Positions 1 through 6,023 are shown, numbered from the stretch's first letter. The stretch: 6,023 nucleotides of DNA from Alphaproteobacteria bacterium (GCA_011525265.1 WTHV01000069.1:1-6023), one strand, 5' to 3'. The notes: a model not told the origin generated them from the sequence alone. Numbers and translations are program-made.

Positions 1-1
1 T

Positions 2-448
2 GGTGAGATTATGTATGCCATCTATATTGGTTTGTTTCTGATCAATATTGTGATGATGGTCATTGGCTATTTCGCCATTCGTTTTGCCGCACAGATTATC
101 CGCGTGCCACAGAATATTGTTTTGCCATTGGTTTTCTTGCTCAGTGTTGCAGGGATTTATTCTACTTTCTCAAGCCTTTTTGCTGTGGGAATCATGATTG
201 CCGCAGGGTTGTTTGGCTATATCATAAGGAAGCTTGGCTTTAGTGTTGCCCCACTTGTAATTGGCTTTGTGTTGGGCGTGATTTTTGAAGATGGCTTCCG
301 TCAATCTATCACAACCTCGCAAGGTAGCATTCTGGAATTCTTTAATACGCCAATAGGTCTTTCAATTTATGGGCTATTATTCCTTACCCTATTTGGTGCG
401 CCTTTATGGCGACGTTTGTTATCATTCATGAAACGAGATGCCTCATGA
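2..448 (+). CDS. TctA-family tripartite tricarboxylate transporter large permease, 5'-truncated
   Basis: Large integral-membrane subunit of a tripartite tricarboxylate transporter (TTT), which with a small membrane subunit and a periplasmic binding protein imports small carboxylates by cation symport. The reading frame is open to the left edge, so the Met at position 11 is most likely internal and only about the last 148 residues of a roughly 500-residue protein are present. Counting from that Met, hydrophobic segments lie near residues 4-26, 36-60, 62-83, 80-100 and 115-135. The stretch around residues 28-99 (IIRVPQNIVLPLV, GLFGYIIRKLGFSVAPLVIG, LGVIFEDGFRQS) is the conserved C-terminal TctA pattern. 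The small subunit and binding protein are not in the window and may lie upstream. The stop overlaps the sulfatase start by four bases (ATGA), implying translational coupling and a functional link. The transported substrate cannot be read from this fragment. Family assignment is firm. Confidence 0.9.
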   Translation, partial: GEIMYAIYIGLFLINIVMMVIGYFAIRFAAQIIRVPQNIVLPLVFLLSVAGIYSTFSSLFAVGIMIAAGLFGYIIRKLGFSVAPLVIGFVLGVIFEDGFRQSITTSQGSILEFFNTPIGLSIYGLLFLTLFGAPLWRRLLSFMKRDAS

Positions 449-1941
449 CCGATCGTCCGAATATTTTAATTATTTATCCAGACCAAATGCGCAGCGATGC
501 GATGGGATGTGCCGGTAATAAGGTGGTCAAGACACCCAATATTGACAGGCTTGCCCAAGAAGGGATGCATTTTACCGAAGCCTATACAAGCTATCCTGTT
601 TGCTGTCCTTTTCGTGCCAGTGTTCTGACAGGGAAATATGCGCAAGGCCATGGCATGGTTCAAAATCACTTCCCATTGCGCGGTGATCAGCGGTTTCTTG
701 GCGATATGATGAAAGAGGCAGGCTATCAGACAGGCTATATCGGTAAATGGCATTTAGAAGGTGGCCCAAAGCCTGGTTTTGTGCCCAAGGACAGACGCTT
801 TGGCTTTGACCATTTTATTGGCTTTAATCGCGGTCATGAATATTTGAAATCTGTCTATTTTGATGATGGTGGCACACCTCATTTCTCCAAACGATATGAG
901 CCTGATTATCAAACAGATCAGCTGATTGATTTTATCGATAGCGCCATGAGTCGTGATGCTGATAAGCCCTTTTTTGGCTATGTGAGCTATGGCCCGCCAC
1001 ATTTTCCAAATAATATGCCAGACCATTGGCGCTCTATGTATGACCCTGCTGATATGGATTTACGTGCTGGCGTGCCTGATATGGAATTGCAAAGGCAGGT
1101 ACAAGAGCGTCGCTTAACCGAATTTTGTGGTGGCGAGACAAAAGCCGCTCATCATAGTCATGCCGCCTATGATAAAAAGCCAGCAGGTGAGCCAGAGACA
1201 GAGGCTGAAATTCGCCAATTTATGGCGGAATATTATGGCATGATCAGCAATATTGACTGGAATATCGGGCGTATCCTTAATCATCTTGATAAGAGTGGTA
1301 TTGCTGATAACACAATGGTCATTTTCTGGAGTGATCATGGCGATATGCTTGGCCAGCATGGGTCGTTTTGTGGCATCAAAAATCAAGCCTATCGTGCCGC
1401 TATGCAGGTGCCATTCATTATCCGTTATCCAAAGCGTGTGAAGGCAGGTCAAAAAACCACGGCAATGGTTGATGTGGGTGTGGATTTGATGGCCACACTC
1501 TGCGATATGCTTGAGATGACACTGCCAGAGGAGGCGCATTCTATCAGTTATCTTGACATTCTTGATGGCAAGGCAGATACGGGCCGTGATGAGATATATT
1601 ATCAGCTTTTCAAACAGCAAGATGGCAATGTTGGCGAATATACGCCCTATGCCCAAAGAGGTATCCGCACCAAAGACTGGCTTTATGTGCGACATAAGGA
1701 TTGCCGCGTTGATCTTTATGATTTGCAAGCTGACTATCTGGAGCAGAATAACCTTGTGGATGACCCAGCCCATAGCGCTTTGATGGATGAATTTGATGCG
1801 CGTATTGATGCCCATATGAAGGCCACAAATGATGATTGGGATATGAGCGCAAATTTCCCGCCACCTGATTGGGTAACACATGGCGAAGCCAAAGAATATC
1901 TTGAAAATATATTACTGCCCAACGCTGTGATTGTGGATTAA
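445..1941 (+). CDS. Type I (formylglycine-dependent) sulfatase, cytoplasmic
   Basis: Hydrolyses a sulfate ester. The 498-residue protein is full length for the alkaline phosphatase-like sulfatase family. Residues 5-14 (PNILIIYPDQ) carry the N-terminal metal site (D13, Q14). The signature CCPFRASVLTG spans residues 53-63, so C53 is the Cys expected to be converted to formylglycine (C-x-P-x-R). K101 and H103 (GKWHL), H186 (GPPH), D297-H298 (FWSDHGDMLGQHG) and K312 complete the expected active site. There is no signal peptide: the protein starts MTDRPNILII and runs directly into the first beta-strand. It should therefore work in the cytosol on an imported small molecule. The start at 445 is chosen because the family N-terminus begins here and it overlaps the permease stop; an in-frame ATG at 406 would add 13 unrelated residues. 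No formylglycine-generating enzyme is in the window. The sequence does not look like choline-sulfatase; the substrate is unknown. Confidence 0.93.
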   Translation: MTDRPNILIIYPDQMRSDAMGCAGNKVVKTPNIDRLAQEGMHFTEAYTSYPVCCPFRASVLTGKYAQGHGMVQNHFPLRGDQRFLGDMMKEAGYQTGYIGKWHLEGGPKPGFVPKDRRFGFDHFIGFNRGHEYLKSVYFDDGGTPHFSKRYEPDYQTDQLIDFIDSAMSRDADKPFFGYVSYGPPHFPNNMPDHWRSMYDPADMDLRAGVPDMELQRQVQERRLTEFCGGETKAAHHSHAAYDKKPAGEPETEAEIRQFMAEYYGMISNIDWNIGRILNHLDKSGIADNTMVIFWSDHGDMLGQHGSFCGIKNQAYRAAMQVPFIIRYPKRVKAGQKTTAMVDVGVDLMATLCDMLEMTLPEEAHSISYLDILDGKADTGRDEIYYQLFKQQDGNVGEYTPYAQRGIRTKDWLYVRHKDCRVDLYDLQADYLEQNNLVDDPAHSALMDEFDARIDAHMKATNDDWDMSANFPPPDWVTHGEAKEYLENILLPNAVIVD

Positions 1942-1948
1942 AGGACAG
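1941..1948 (+). promoter_or_regulatory. Ribosome binding site of the aldehyde dehydrogenase gene
   Basis: AAGGACAG immediately follows the sulfatase stop, with AAGGA nine bases before the ATG at 1955. This fixes the start at 1955 rather than at the in-frame TTG at 1931, which lies inside the sulfatase gene and has no such site. Confidence 0.75.
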
Positions 1949-1954
1949 CTGAAC

Positions 1955-3376
1955 ATGACGATAAAATTTGATTTCACGACGGCAGGCACCGATTATTTCG
2001 AGACTGTTAACCCCGCACGCCCGCAAGAGGTTGTTGGACGTTATAGCTGGACAGATGAAGCTGACATTCCAGCGATGATAGAACGTGCCAATCACGCGCA
2101 AGCCATTTGGGCTAAAGTGCCCGGCTTAGAGCGTGCTGCCAAGCTAGATGCTTTCCTTGATGCTGTTGTTGCGAATATAGAGCCGATTGCAGAGGCGATT
2201 GTCCTTGAACAGGGCAAGATTTTAGCTGAAGCCAAAGGGGAGACGATGAAAGGGGCGACAGAAGGCCGTTTCATGGTTGGAGAAGCCGCACGCATGGGGG
2301 CAACACCCATTGCAAATGGCAGAGCGGGTTTTGCTAATCAGATTATGCGCCGTCCGCGCGGCACCATCTTTTGCATTTCACCTTGGAATTTCCCAGCTAT
2401 GACACCTTTGCGCAAGATGTGTCCTGCTTTAGCCTTTGGTAATGCTGTGATCTTTAAACCAAGCCAATTCACGCCAGCAGCCAATTTCCTGCTCTGTCAG
2501 ATTGCCCAAGATTTCTTCCCAGATGGTTTGGTGCAGATGGCTATGGTTGGTGGGCGCGCCGCAAGCGCGCTTATTGCTACTCAAGATATTCAGGGTGTCA
2601 GCTTTACAGGCTCTGTTGGCACAGGGCGGCTTGTTGGCAAAGCGGCGGCAGAAAATCTTATTCCAGCTCAGCTAGAGCTTGGTGGGAAAAATGCTGCTAT
2701 CTTGCATGATTGTGATGATTTGGACGCAGCAGTTAGCCAGATTTATGGTGCTGCCTTTCAAACAGGGGGGCAACGCTGCACCTCTATCAGCCGTGTTTTA
2801 ATTAAGCGCGATCTCTTTGATGAGGCCAAAGAGTTGTTTGTTGCCAAAGCAAAAGCCGCTAAATTGGGTGATGGCATGAAAGAGGGCGTCATGATGGGCC
2901 CGCTATGCAATAAAGGGCATTTTGAGGATGTGGTCACAACCACTGCGAATGCTGTCAAAGAAGGGGCTGTTGCGTTGGCTGGCGGAGTGCCTGTCGATGG
3001 GGCAGGAGATGAGGGCGGTTATTTCTTTCCGCCAACCATCCTTGATCATGTTGCACATAACAGCATAGCAGGGCAGGTCGAAATTTTTGGGCCAGTATTA
3101 AGCCTTATGCCCTTTGATGATTTTGATGAAGCCATGCGCATCATGAATGACACTGAATTTGGTCTTACCTCAGCATTATTCTCACATCATAACACGCTTG
3201 TGCAACGCTTCCTCGCCGAAAGCCAAAATGGGATGATGCATGTCAATCATGGCACGGTGCCTGATAATAATATGCCATTTGGCGGAGTCAAAAATTCAGG
3301 TGTTGGCGCCTATTCAGTAGGGCCAACAGCGGTTAATTTCTATACCTCAGAACATGCCGCTTATATTGCTTATTAG
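1955..3376 (+). CDS. NAD(P)-dependent aldehyde dehydrogenase
   Basis: Oxidises an aldehyde to a carboxylate with NAD(P)+. At 473 residues it is full length for the ALDH superfamily. Visible catalytic parts: N145 in SPWNFP, K168 in FKPS, the FTGS loop at 217-220, general base E241 in ELGGK, nucleophile C275 in TGGQRCTS, E376 in EIFGP, and the C-terminal MPFGGVKNSG at 440-449. Overall it resembles the succinate-semialdehyde, alpha-ketoglutaric semialdehyde and sugar-aldehyde dehydrogenases rather than betaine-aldehyde or CoA-acylating types. After the cofactor-binding Lys the usual KPSE reads KPSQ (Q171). The Glu there normally contacts the adenosine ribose of NAD+, so NADP+ may be accepted; this is an inference. 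The gene sits 13 bases after the sulfatase and 43 before an enolase-superfamily gene. That neighbourhood suits an aldose or semialdehyde substrate such as anhydrogalactose or alpha-ketoglutaric semialdehyde, but neither is proven. Confidence 0.93.
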   Translation: MTIKFDFTTAGTDYFETVNPARPQEVVGRYSWTDEADIPAMIERANHAQAIWAKVPGLERAAKLDAFLDAVVANIEPIAEAIVLEQGKILAEAKGETMKGATEGRFMVGEAARMGATPIANGRAGFANQIMRRPRGTIFCISPWNFPAMTPLRKMCPALAFGNAVIFKPSQFTPAANFLLCQIAQDFFPDGLVQMAMVGGRAASALIATQDIQGVSFTGSVGTGRLVGKAAAENLIPAQLELGGKNAAILHDCDDLDAAVSQIYGAAFQTGGQRCTSISRVLIKRDLFDEAKELFVAKAKAAKLGDGMKEGVMMGPLCNKGHFEDVVTTTANAVKEGAVALAGGVPVDGAGDEGGYFFPPTILDHVAHNSIAGQVEIFGPVLSLMPFDDFDEAMRIMNDTEFGLTSALFSHHNTLVQRFLAESQNGMMHVNHGTVPDNNMPFGGVKNSGVGAYSVGPTAVNFYTSEHAAYIAY

Positions 3377-3404
3377 GCCAGATGATGACAGCTGTTATGA
3401 AAAG

Positions 3405-3413
3405 AAAGGGGAG
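3405..3413 (+). promoter_or_regulatory. Ribosome binding site of the enolase-superfamily gene
   Basis: AAAGGGGAG is a strong purine-rich site ending six bases before the ATG at 3420. It lies in the 43-base gap after the aldehyde dehydrogenase stop. The rest of that gap shows no clear terminator or promoter. Confidence 0.75.
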
Positions 3414-3419
3414 TAATTA

Positions 3420-4541
3420 ATGAATTTTAACAATGACATAACGCTCTCTTCTGTGATGCTTTATCCTTTAAATGCCAAAGGCGGTGTCAGCCCAAATATG
3501 GCATTGGGACAGATGCCAGTGCGCCCAGCATTGCTGTTAAAGCTGATTGATAGTGATGGCTGTTTTGGCTGGGGCGAAATTTGGTCTAATTTTCCGCCAC
3601 GCGCTAATTTACATAAAGCGCACCTGATGGAAGATGTGGTAAATAAGCATCTGATTGGCACGCGTTTTACAGCGCCAGCGGAGCTTATCGAGACATTGCG
3701 TCATAGCTTATCTGTCTATTTTCTTCATATTGGCCAAAGCGAGATTTTTGAGCATATCCTGGCTGGTATCGATACAGCGGCATGGGATTTGGCCTTGCGC
3801 AAAGCTGATAGGAATTTTTCTGACTTTATGGGCATATCATCACAGGCCCAATGCTATGCCAGCTCGCTTAATTCAGGTGATTTGCCAGATAGGCTGATAA
3901 GACACGCTGATTTAGGACAGACAGAATTCAAGTTGAAAATTGGGTTTGAAGCGAATGAGGATTTTAAATTCGTCGCAGATGCCGCAAGCCGGTTGCCAGA
4001 AAATAGTCATTTGATGATTGATAGCAACCAATCATGGGATGTGTCATCTGCGGTGCGTATTCTAGCACGCTTAGAAGAATTTGACCTCCTATTTGCAGAA
4101 GAGCCAATCCGAGCAGATTGCACAACAAAACAGTGGGAAGCATTAGCCAGCCAGACAGATATTGCATTAGCAGCAGGCGAGAATATCTATGGCATTCACC
4201 GGTTTCTTGAGATGGCAGAGGCTGGTGTGAAATATGTACAACCTGATGTGGCAAAATGGGGCGGTGTGTCTGGCGCACTTGCTTTGGCAGAAAAGCTGCC
4301 AGATGGCTGTGTTTTATGGCCTCATTTCATGGGATCAGCTGTGGGCCAACAAGCCGGGCTTGCCATTAGCGCTGCCATTGGCCGTTCCTCAAAATGTGAA
4401 ATGGATGTGAATGAAAATGCATTGCGTTCAACATTATGTGGTGATGCGCTTATCATTGAGAATGGCTGTGTCACACTACCACAAACGCCGGGCCTATTAG
4501 TGCCACCATCTGAAGAAGCACTGACCTTATATGGCGCGTAA
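3420..4541 (+). CDS. Mandelate racemase subgroup enzyme of the enolase superfamily (probable sugar-acid dehydratase or cycloisomerase)
   Basis: Removes the proton alpha to a carboxylate and stabilises the enolate on Mg2+. The usual outcome in this subgroup is dehydration of a sugar acid to a 2-keto-3-deoxy acid; racemisation and cycloisomerisation also occur. The 373-residue protein is full length. An N-terminal capping domain occupies about residues 1-130, followed by the barrel. All active-site parts are visible: the K-x-K pair K171/K173 (FKLKIG), metal ligands D201 (MIDSNQSW), E227 (FAEEPI) and E254 (AGEN), the D276/H302 dyad (YVQPD and LWPHFMG), and probably E327 in the last strand. Having both K-x-K and the Asp-His dyad places it in the mandelate racemase subgroup and not with muconate cycloisomerases or dipeptide epimerases. 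The preceding ALDH could supply its acid substrate, as in anhydrogalactose breakdown, or consume a later product. Substrate is undetermined. Confidence 0.92.
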   Translation: MNFNNDITLSSVMLYPLNAKGGVSPNMALGQMPVRPALLLKLIDSDGCFGWGEIWSNFPPRANLHKAHLMEDVVNKHLIGTRFTAPAELIETLRHSLSVYFLHIGQSEIFEHILAGIDTAAWDLALRKADRNFSDFMGISSQAQCYASSLNSGDLPDRLIRHADLGQTEFKLKIGFEANEDFKFVADAASRLPENSHLMIDSNQSWDVSSAVRILARLEEFDLLFAEEPIRADCTTKQWEALASQTDIALAAGENIYGIHRFLEMAEAGVKYVQPDVAKWGGVSGALALAEKLPDGCVLWPHFMGSAVGQQAGLAISAAIGRSSKCEMDVNENALRSTLCGDALIIENGCVTLPQTPGLLVPPSEEALTLYGA

Positions 4542-4567
4542 CAAACAAACATAATTTCAAATTAACG

Positions 4568-4583
4568 TGACAACGGAGTGTCA
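4568..4583 (+). promoter_or_regulatory. Ribosome binding site inside a small inverted repeat
   Basis: TGACA (4568-4572) and TGTCA (4579-4583) are perfect reverse complements flanking the six bases ACGGAG. The GGAG at 4575-4578 lies six bases before the ATG at 4585 and is the best ribosome binding site for the next gene. It would sit in the loop of a 5-bp hairpin. The site decides the start: the in-frame GTG at 4567 has no purine-rich sequence upstream. That the hairpin forms or regulates anything is speculative. Confidence 0.5.
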
Positions 4584-4584
4584 A

Positions 4585-5529
4585 ATGCTACTTGATGGCC
4601 CTGCCATAATCGAACCAGCCCCTTTTGATGATATCAGTTACGATCTGTGTAAAAGACGTCGTGACGTTGTTATCATGAGTGCTGATCTCAGCAAATATTG
4701 CCAGATTATCAAAGTAAAAAAAGAACTGCCTGATCAGCACCTTGATGTGGGTATGGCAGAACAAAACCTGATTTCAGTTGCGGCAGGGGTGTCGAAGGCC
4801 GGTTTTGTGCCGATTGCAACAACATTTGCTTGCTATGCGACAAGGCGCGCTTATGACCAGATGATGATTTGTATGGGCACAGGCCCTTTAACAAATATTG
4901 TGGTTGGATTTACACCTGGTATTGCCAATCCTGCGCGTATCCATCATCAGGCGGCAGAGGATTTGGGCATGATTCGTGCTATTCCTGATACCACTGTGAT
5001 TGACCCAATGGATGCGACAGAATTTCAGCAAGCTCTGGATGTGGCAGTTGATACATCTGGCCTTGTCTATGTGCGTGGCCATCGTGGCAATACACCGCGC
5101 TTACTTGATGCTGCGTCCTATAAGTTTGAGCTTGGTAAAACCTATCAGCTTGTGAAGGGCGATAAGATTGGTGTTATTGCCACAGGCCATGCCACGCAAT
5201 GGGTGCTAGAAGCCAGTGAAATTTTGTCCCAAAAAGCTGTGCCTCATTCGCTTTTGCATGTGCCGACAATTAAGCCTGTCAATGAACAAGAAATTGCTGA
5301 TTTCTGCTTTGCGCACAACGCTATTGTGACAGTTGAAAATCATCAAATTGTAACAGGCCTTGGCTCATTGGTCTCAGAGATCGTTTGTGATAGCGGCGGT
5401 GGCCCTAAAATCACGCGTATTGGTGTTCCTAATCAATGGGCGCCGGGCGGCACCCTACCTCATATCAGAGAACAGCTAGGTCTTGATGCTGTTACGCTTG
5501 CAAAACGTATTGAAGAGGCCGCATCATGA
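4585..5529 (+). CDS. Split transketolase, C-terminal (pyrimidine-binding) subunit
   Basis: One half of a two-subunit, thiamine diphosphate (TPP)-dependent transketolase-like enzyme, which would transfer a ketol unit from a ketose to an aldehyde. The 314 residues match the C-terminal subunit of split transketolases (Pyr domain about residues 14-170, C-terminal domain about 185-310). E59 in DVGMAEQNLISVAAG is the conserved Glu that activates the TPP aminopyrimidine. TFACYATRRAYDQ (80-92) forms the aromatic pocket, and H121-Q122 matches the conserved His-Gln. VYVRGHRG (162-168) keeps the arginines near the phosphate site. The usual H-x(6)-GEDG-x-x-HQ loop instead reads GFTPGIANPARIHHQ (108-122). 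The His and Asp that bind substrate in classical enzymes thus align with F109 and A117. ATG 4585 is preferred over GTG 4567 because of its ribosome binding site. It precedes its partner gene, the reverse of the usual order, and overlaps it by four bases. Confidence 0.88.
   Translation: MLLDGPAIIEPAPFDDISYDLCKRRRDVVIMSADLSKYCQIIKVKKELPDQHLDVGMAEQNLISVAAGVSKAGFVPIATTFACYATRRAYDQMMICMGTGPLTNIVVGFTPGIANPARIHHQAAEDLGMIRAIPDTTVIDPMDATEFQQALDVAVDTSGLVYVRGHRGNTPRLLDAASYKFELGKTYQLVKGDKIGVIATGHATQWVLEASEILSQKAVPHSLLHVPTIKPVNEQEIADFCFAHNAIVTVENHQIVTGLGSLVSEIVCDSGGGPKITRIGVPNQWAPGGTLPHIREQLGLDAVTLAKRIEEAAS
5512..5518 (+). promoter_or_regulatory. Ribosome binding site for the second transketolase subunit, inside the first
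   Basis: GAAGAGG near the end of the C-terminal-subunit gene ends seven bases before the ATG at 5526, which overlaps the upstream stop (ATGA, 5526-5529). This arrangement supports coupled translation of the two subunits in equal amounts. Confidence 0.65.
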
Positions 5530-6023
5530 GCGTTTTATCAAATTCACGTCTCACAAAATTGGAATTATTAGCCGCAAAAATCCGCCGCAATGTGCTTGAT
5601 ATTTGTATGCAAAGAGGGGGATATGCTGGGCAAGGCGTTGCCTTGGCAGATATTGCCGCATGCTTATATTTTGATGAAATGCGCGAAGATGATGAGGGGT
5701 GGTTCCATGATCGCTTTGTACTATCAAATGGCCATGATGCGATTATGACCTATGGCGCGCTAGCAGAGCATGGGTCTTATACGATTGAAGAGTTACGCAG
5801 CTATAATGAAGATGGCACCAAAATCGACCAAAGCCCTATTGAAGGGCAGCTGGGTTTTGAGATAACTGCAGGCTCTCTTGGACAAGGCCCCTCTCAATCT
5901 GCCGGCATTGCATGGGGGGAGCGTATGAAGGGCAATGATAAGCGTATCTATTGTTTGTTCTCAGATGGTGAATTGCAAGAAGGCAATGTCTGGGAAGCAG
6001 CTATGTTTGCAGCGCATCAAAAA
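5526..6023 (+). CDS. Split transketolase, N-terminal (TPP diphosphate-binding) subunit, 3'-truncated
   Basis: The partner half that binds the diphosphate of thiamine diphosphate through Mg2+. The first 166 residues of an expected 270-290 are present and the frame runs off the right edge without a stop. Family motifs seen: FVLSNGHDA (64-72, H70 matching the conserved transketolase His), EITAGSLGQGPS (112-123), and the metal/TPP motif SDGELQEGNVWEA (146-158), with Ser in place of the usual first Gly of GDG. TAGSLGQG marks it as transketolase rather than a pyruvate dehydrogenase E1 alpha or full-length DXS. Two substrate-contacting histidines of classical enzymes seem altered. The GH(P/I)G motif near the N-terminus reads GYAG, giving Y33. 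The usual G-H-P before the TAGSLGQG region reads QSP, giving S103. The start is fixed by the four-base overlap with the upstream gene and its ribosome binding site. The missing part should contain the rest of the PP domain. Confidence 0.88.
   Translation, partial: MSVLSNSRLTKLELLAAKIRRNVLDICMQRGGYAGQGVALADIAACLYFDEMREDDEGWFHDRFVLSNGHDAIMTYGALAEHGSYTIEELRSYNEDGTKIDQSPIEGQLGFEITAGSLGQGPSQSAGIAWGERMKGNDKRIYCLFSDGELQEGNVWEAAMFAAHQK

Larger units (their letters stand above)
2..6023 (+). other. Putative polycistronic operon, incomplete at both ends
   Basis: All six genes are co-directional, with junctions of -4, +13, +43, +43 and -4 bases. I found no convincing promoter or Rho-independent terminator at any junction. 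The content (transporter, sulfatase, aldehyde dehydrogenase, enolase-superfamily enzyme, two-subunit TPP enzyme) is what a single catabolic pathway would need, minus further enzymes and a regulator that may lie outside. Co-transcription is inferred from spacing alone. Confidence 0.75.

Noticed and set aside
406..444. In-frame ATG at 406 as a longer start for the sulfatase.
   Set aside because: It would add 13 residues unlike the family and overlap the permease gene by 43 bases, with no ribosome binding site. The ATG at 445 fits the family N-terminus and the coupled overlap.
1114..1881. Long minus-strand open frame of 255 codons opposite the sulfatase gene.
   Set aside because: It lies wholly antisense to a gene with a complete sulfatase active site. 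Its translation is rich in Ile, His and Cys with no recognisable domain. The other antisense frames (such as 1610-2101) were rejected for the same reasons.
1931..1954. TTG at 1931 as start of the aldehyde dehydrogenase.
   Set aside because: It lies inside the sulfatase gene without a ribosome binding site. The ATG at 1955 has AAGGA at good spacing.
3388..3395. Palindrome ACAGCTGT in the gap after the aldehyde dehydrogenase gene, with a similar GACAGCTG at 1944-1951.
   Set aside because: An eight-base palindrome is expected by chance. It has no loop or T-tract for a terminator, and the second copy is incomplete and overlaps a ribosome binding site.
4567..4584. GTG at 4567 as start of the transketolase Pyr subunit.
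   Set aside because: No purine-rich sequence precedes it, while GGAG six bases before the ATG at 4585 fits well.
4585..6023. Direct assignment of the split transketolase to the sulfoquinovose sulfo-transketolase pathway (SqwGH) or to apulose-4-phosphate transketolase.
   Set aside because: Both known systems use split transketolases, but no sulfofructose isomerase, apiose isomerase or kinase is visible. The neighbouring sulfatase acts on O-sulfate esters, not on the C-sulfonate of sulfoquinovose. Kept only as comparison points.
4585..6023. Reading the pair as pyruvate-dehydrogenase-type E1 subunits or a split 1-deoxyxylulose-5-phosphate synthase.
   Set aside because: The LSNGH, TAGSLGQG and GMAEQN motifs and the subunit lengths fit transketolase. 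No E2/E3 genes are nearby, and DXS is normally a single fused chain.

Overview
The window is a stretch of bacterial DNA packed with genes on the plus strand, with no RNA genes, mobile elements, CRISPR arrays or long repeats that I could see. It reads as the middle of one catabolic operon, cut at both ends. Six genes follow one another with a 4-base overlap, a 13-base gap, two 43-base gaps and another 4-base overlap. No promoter or terminator is evident inside, so the operon probably starts left of the window and continues to the right. Base composition is by eye a little under 50% GC. A TctA-type transporter next to sugar-acid enzymes suggests a free-living, probably marine, alphaproteobacterium. 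That placement is an inference and is weakly held.

Layout: (1) positions 2-448, the C-terminal part of a TctA-type large permease of a tripartite tricarboxylate transporter; (2) 445-1941, a cytoplasmic type I (formylglycine) sulfatase; (3) 1955-3376, an NAD(P)-dependent aldehyde dehydrogenase; (4) 3420-4541, a mandelate racemase subgroup enzyme of the enolase superfamily, probably a sugar-acid dehydratase or cycloisomerase; (5) 4585-5529, the pyrimidine-binding half of a split transketolase; (6) 5526 to the window end, the diphosphate-binding half of that transketolase, 3' truncated.

Taken together, the genes suggest import of a small anionic compound, possibly an O-sulfated sugar or sugar acid, removal of sulfate in the cytosol, oxidation of an aldehyde to an acid, rearrangement or dehydration of the acid by the enolase-superfamily enzyme, and carbon-carbon bond chemistry by the thiamine diphosphate enzyme. 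Pairing an aldehyde dehydrogenase with an enolase-superfamily enzyme beside a sulfatase recalls 3,6-anhydrogalactose breakdown from red-algal sulfated galactans. The sequence does not prove that substrate.

The most unusual point is the split transketolase. Its gene order is reversed (Pyr half before PP half). Several substrate-contacting histidines and an aspartate of classical transketolases appear to be replaced, while the thiamine diphosphate residues are kept. This suggests a transketolase-like enzyme with a non-standard substrate.
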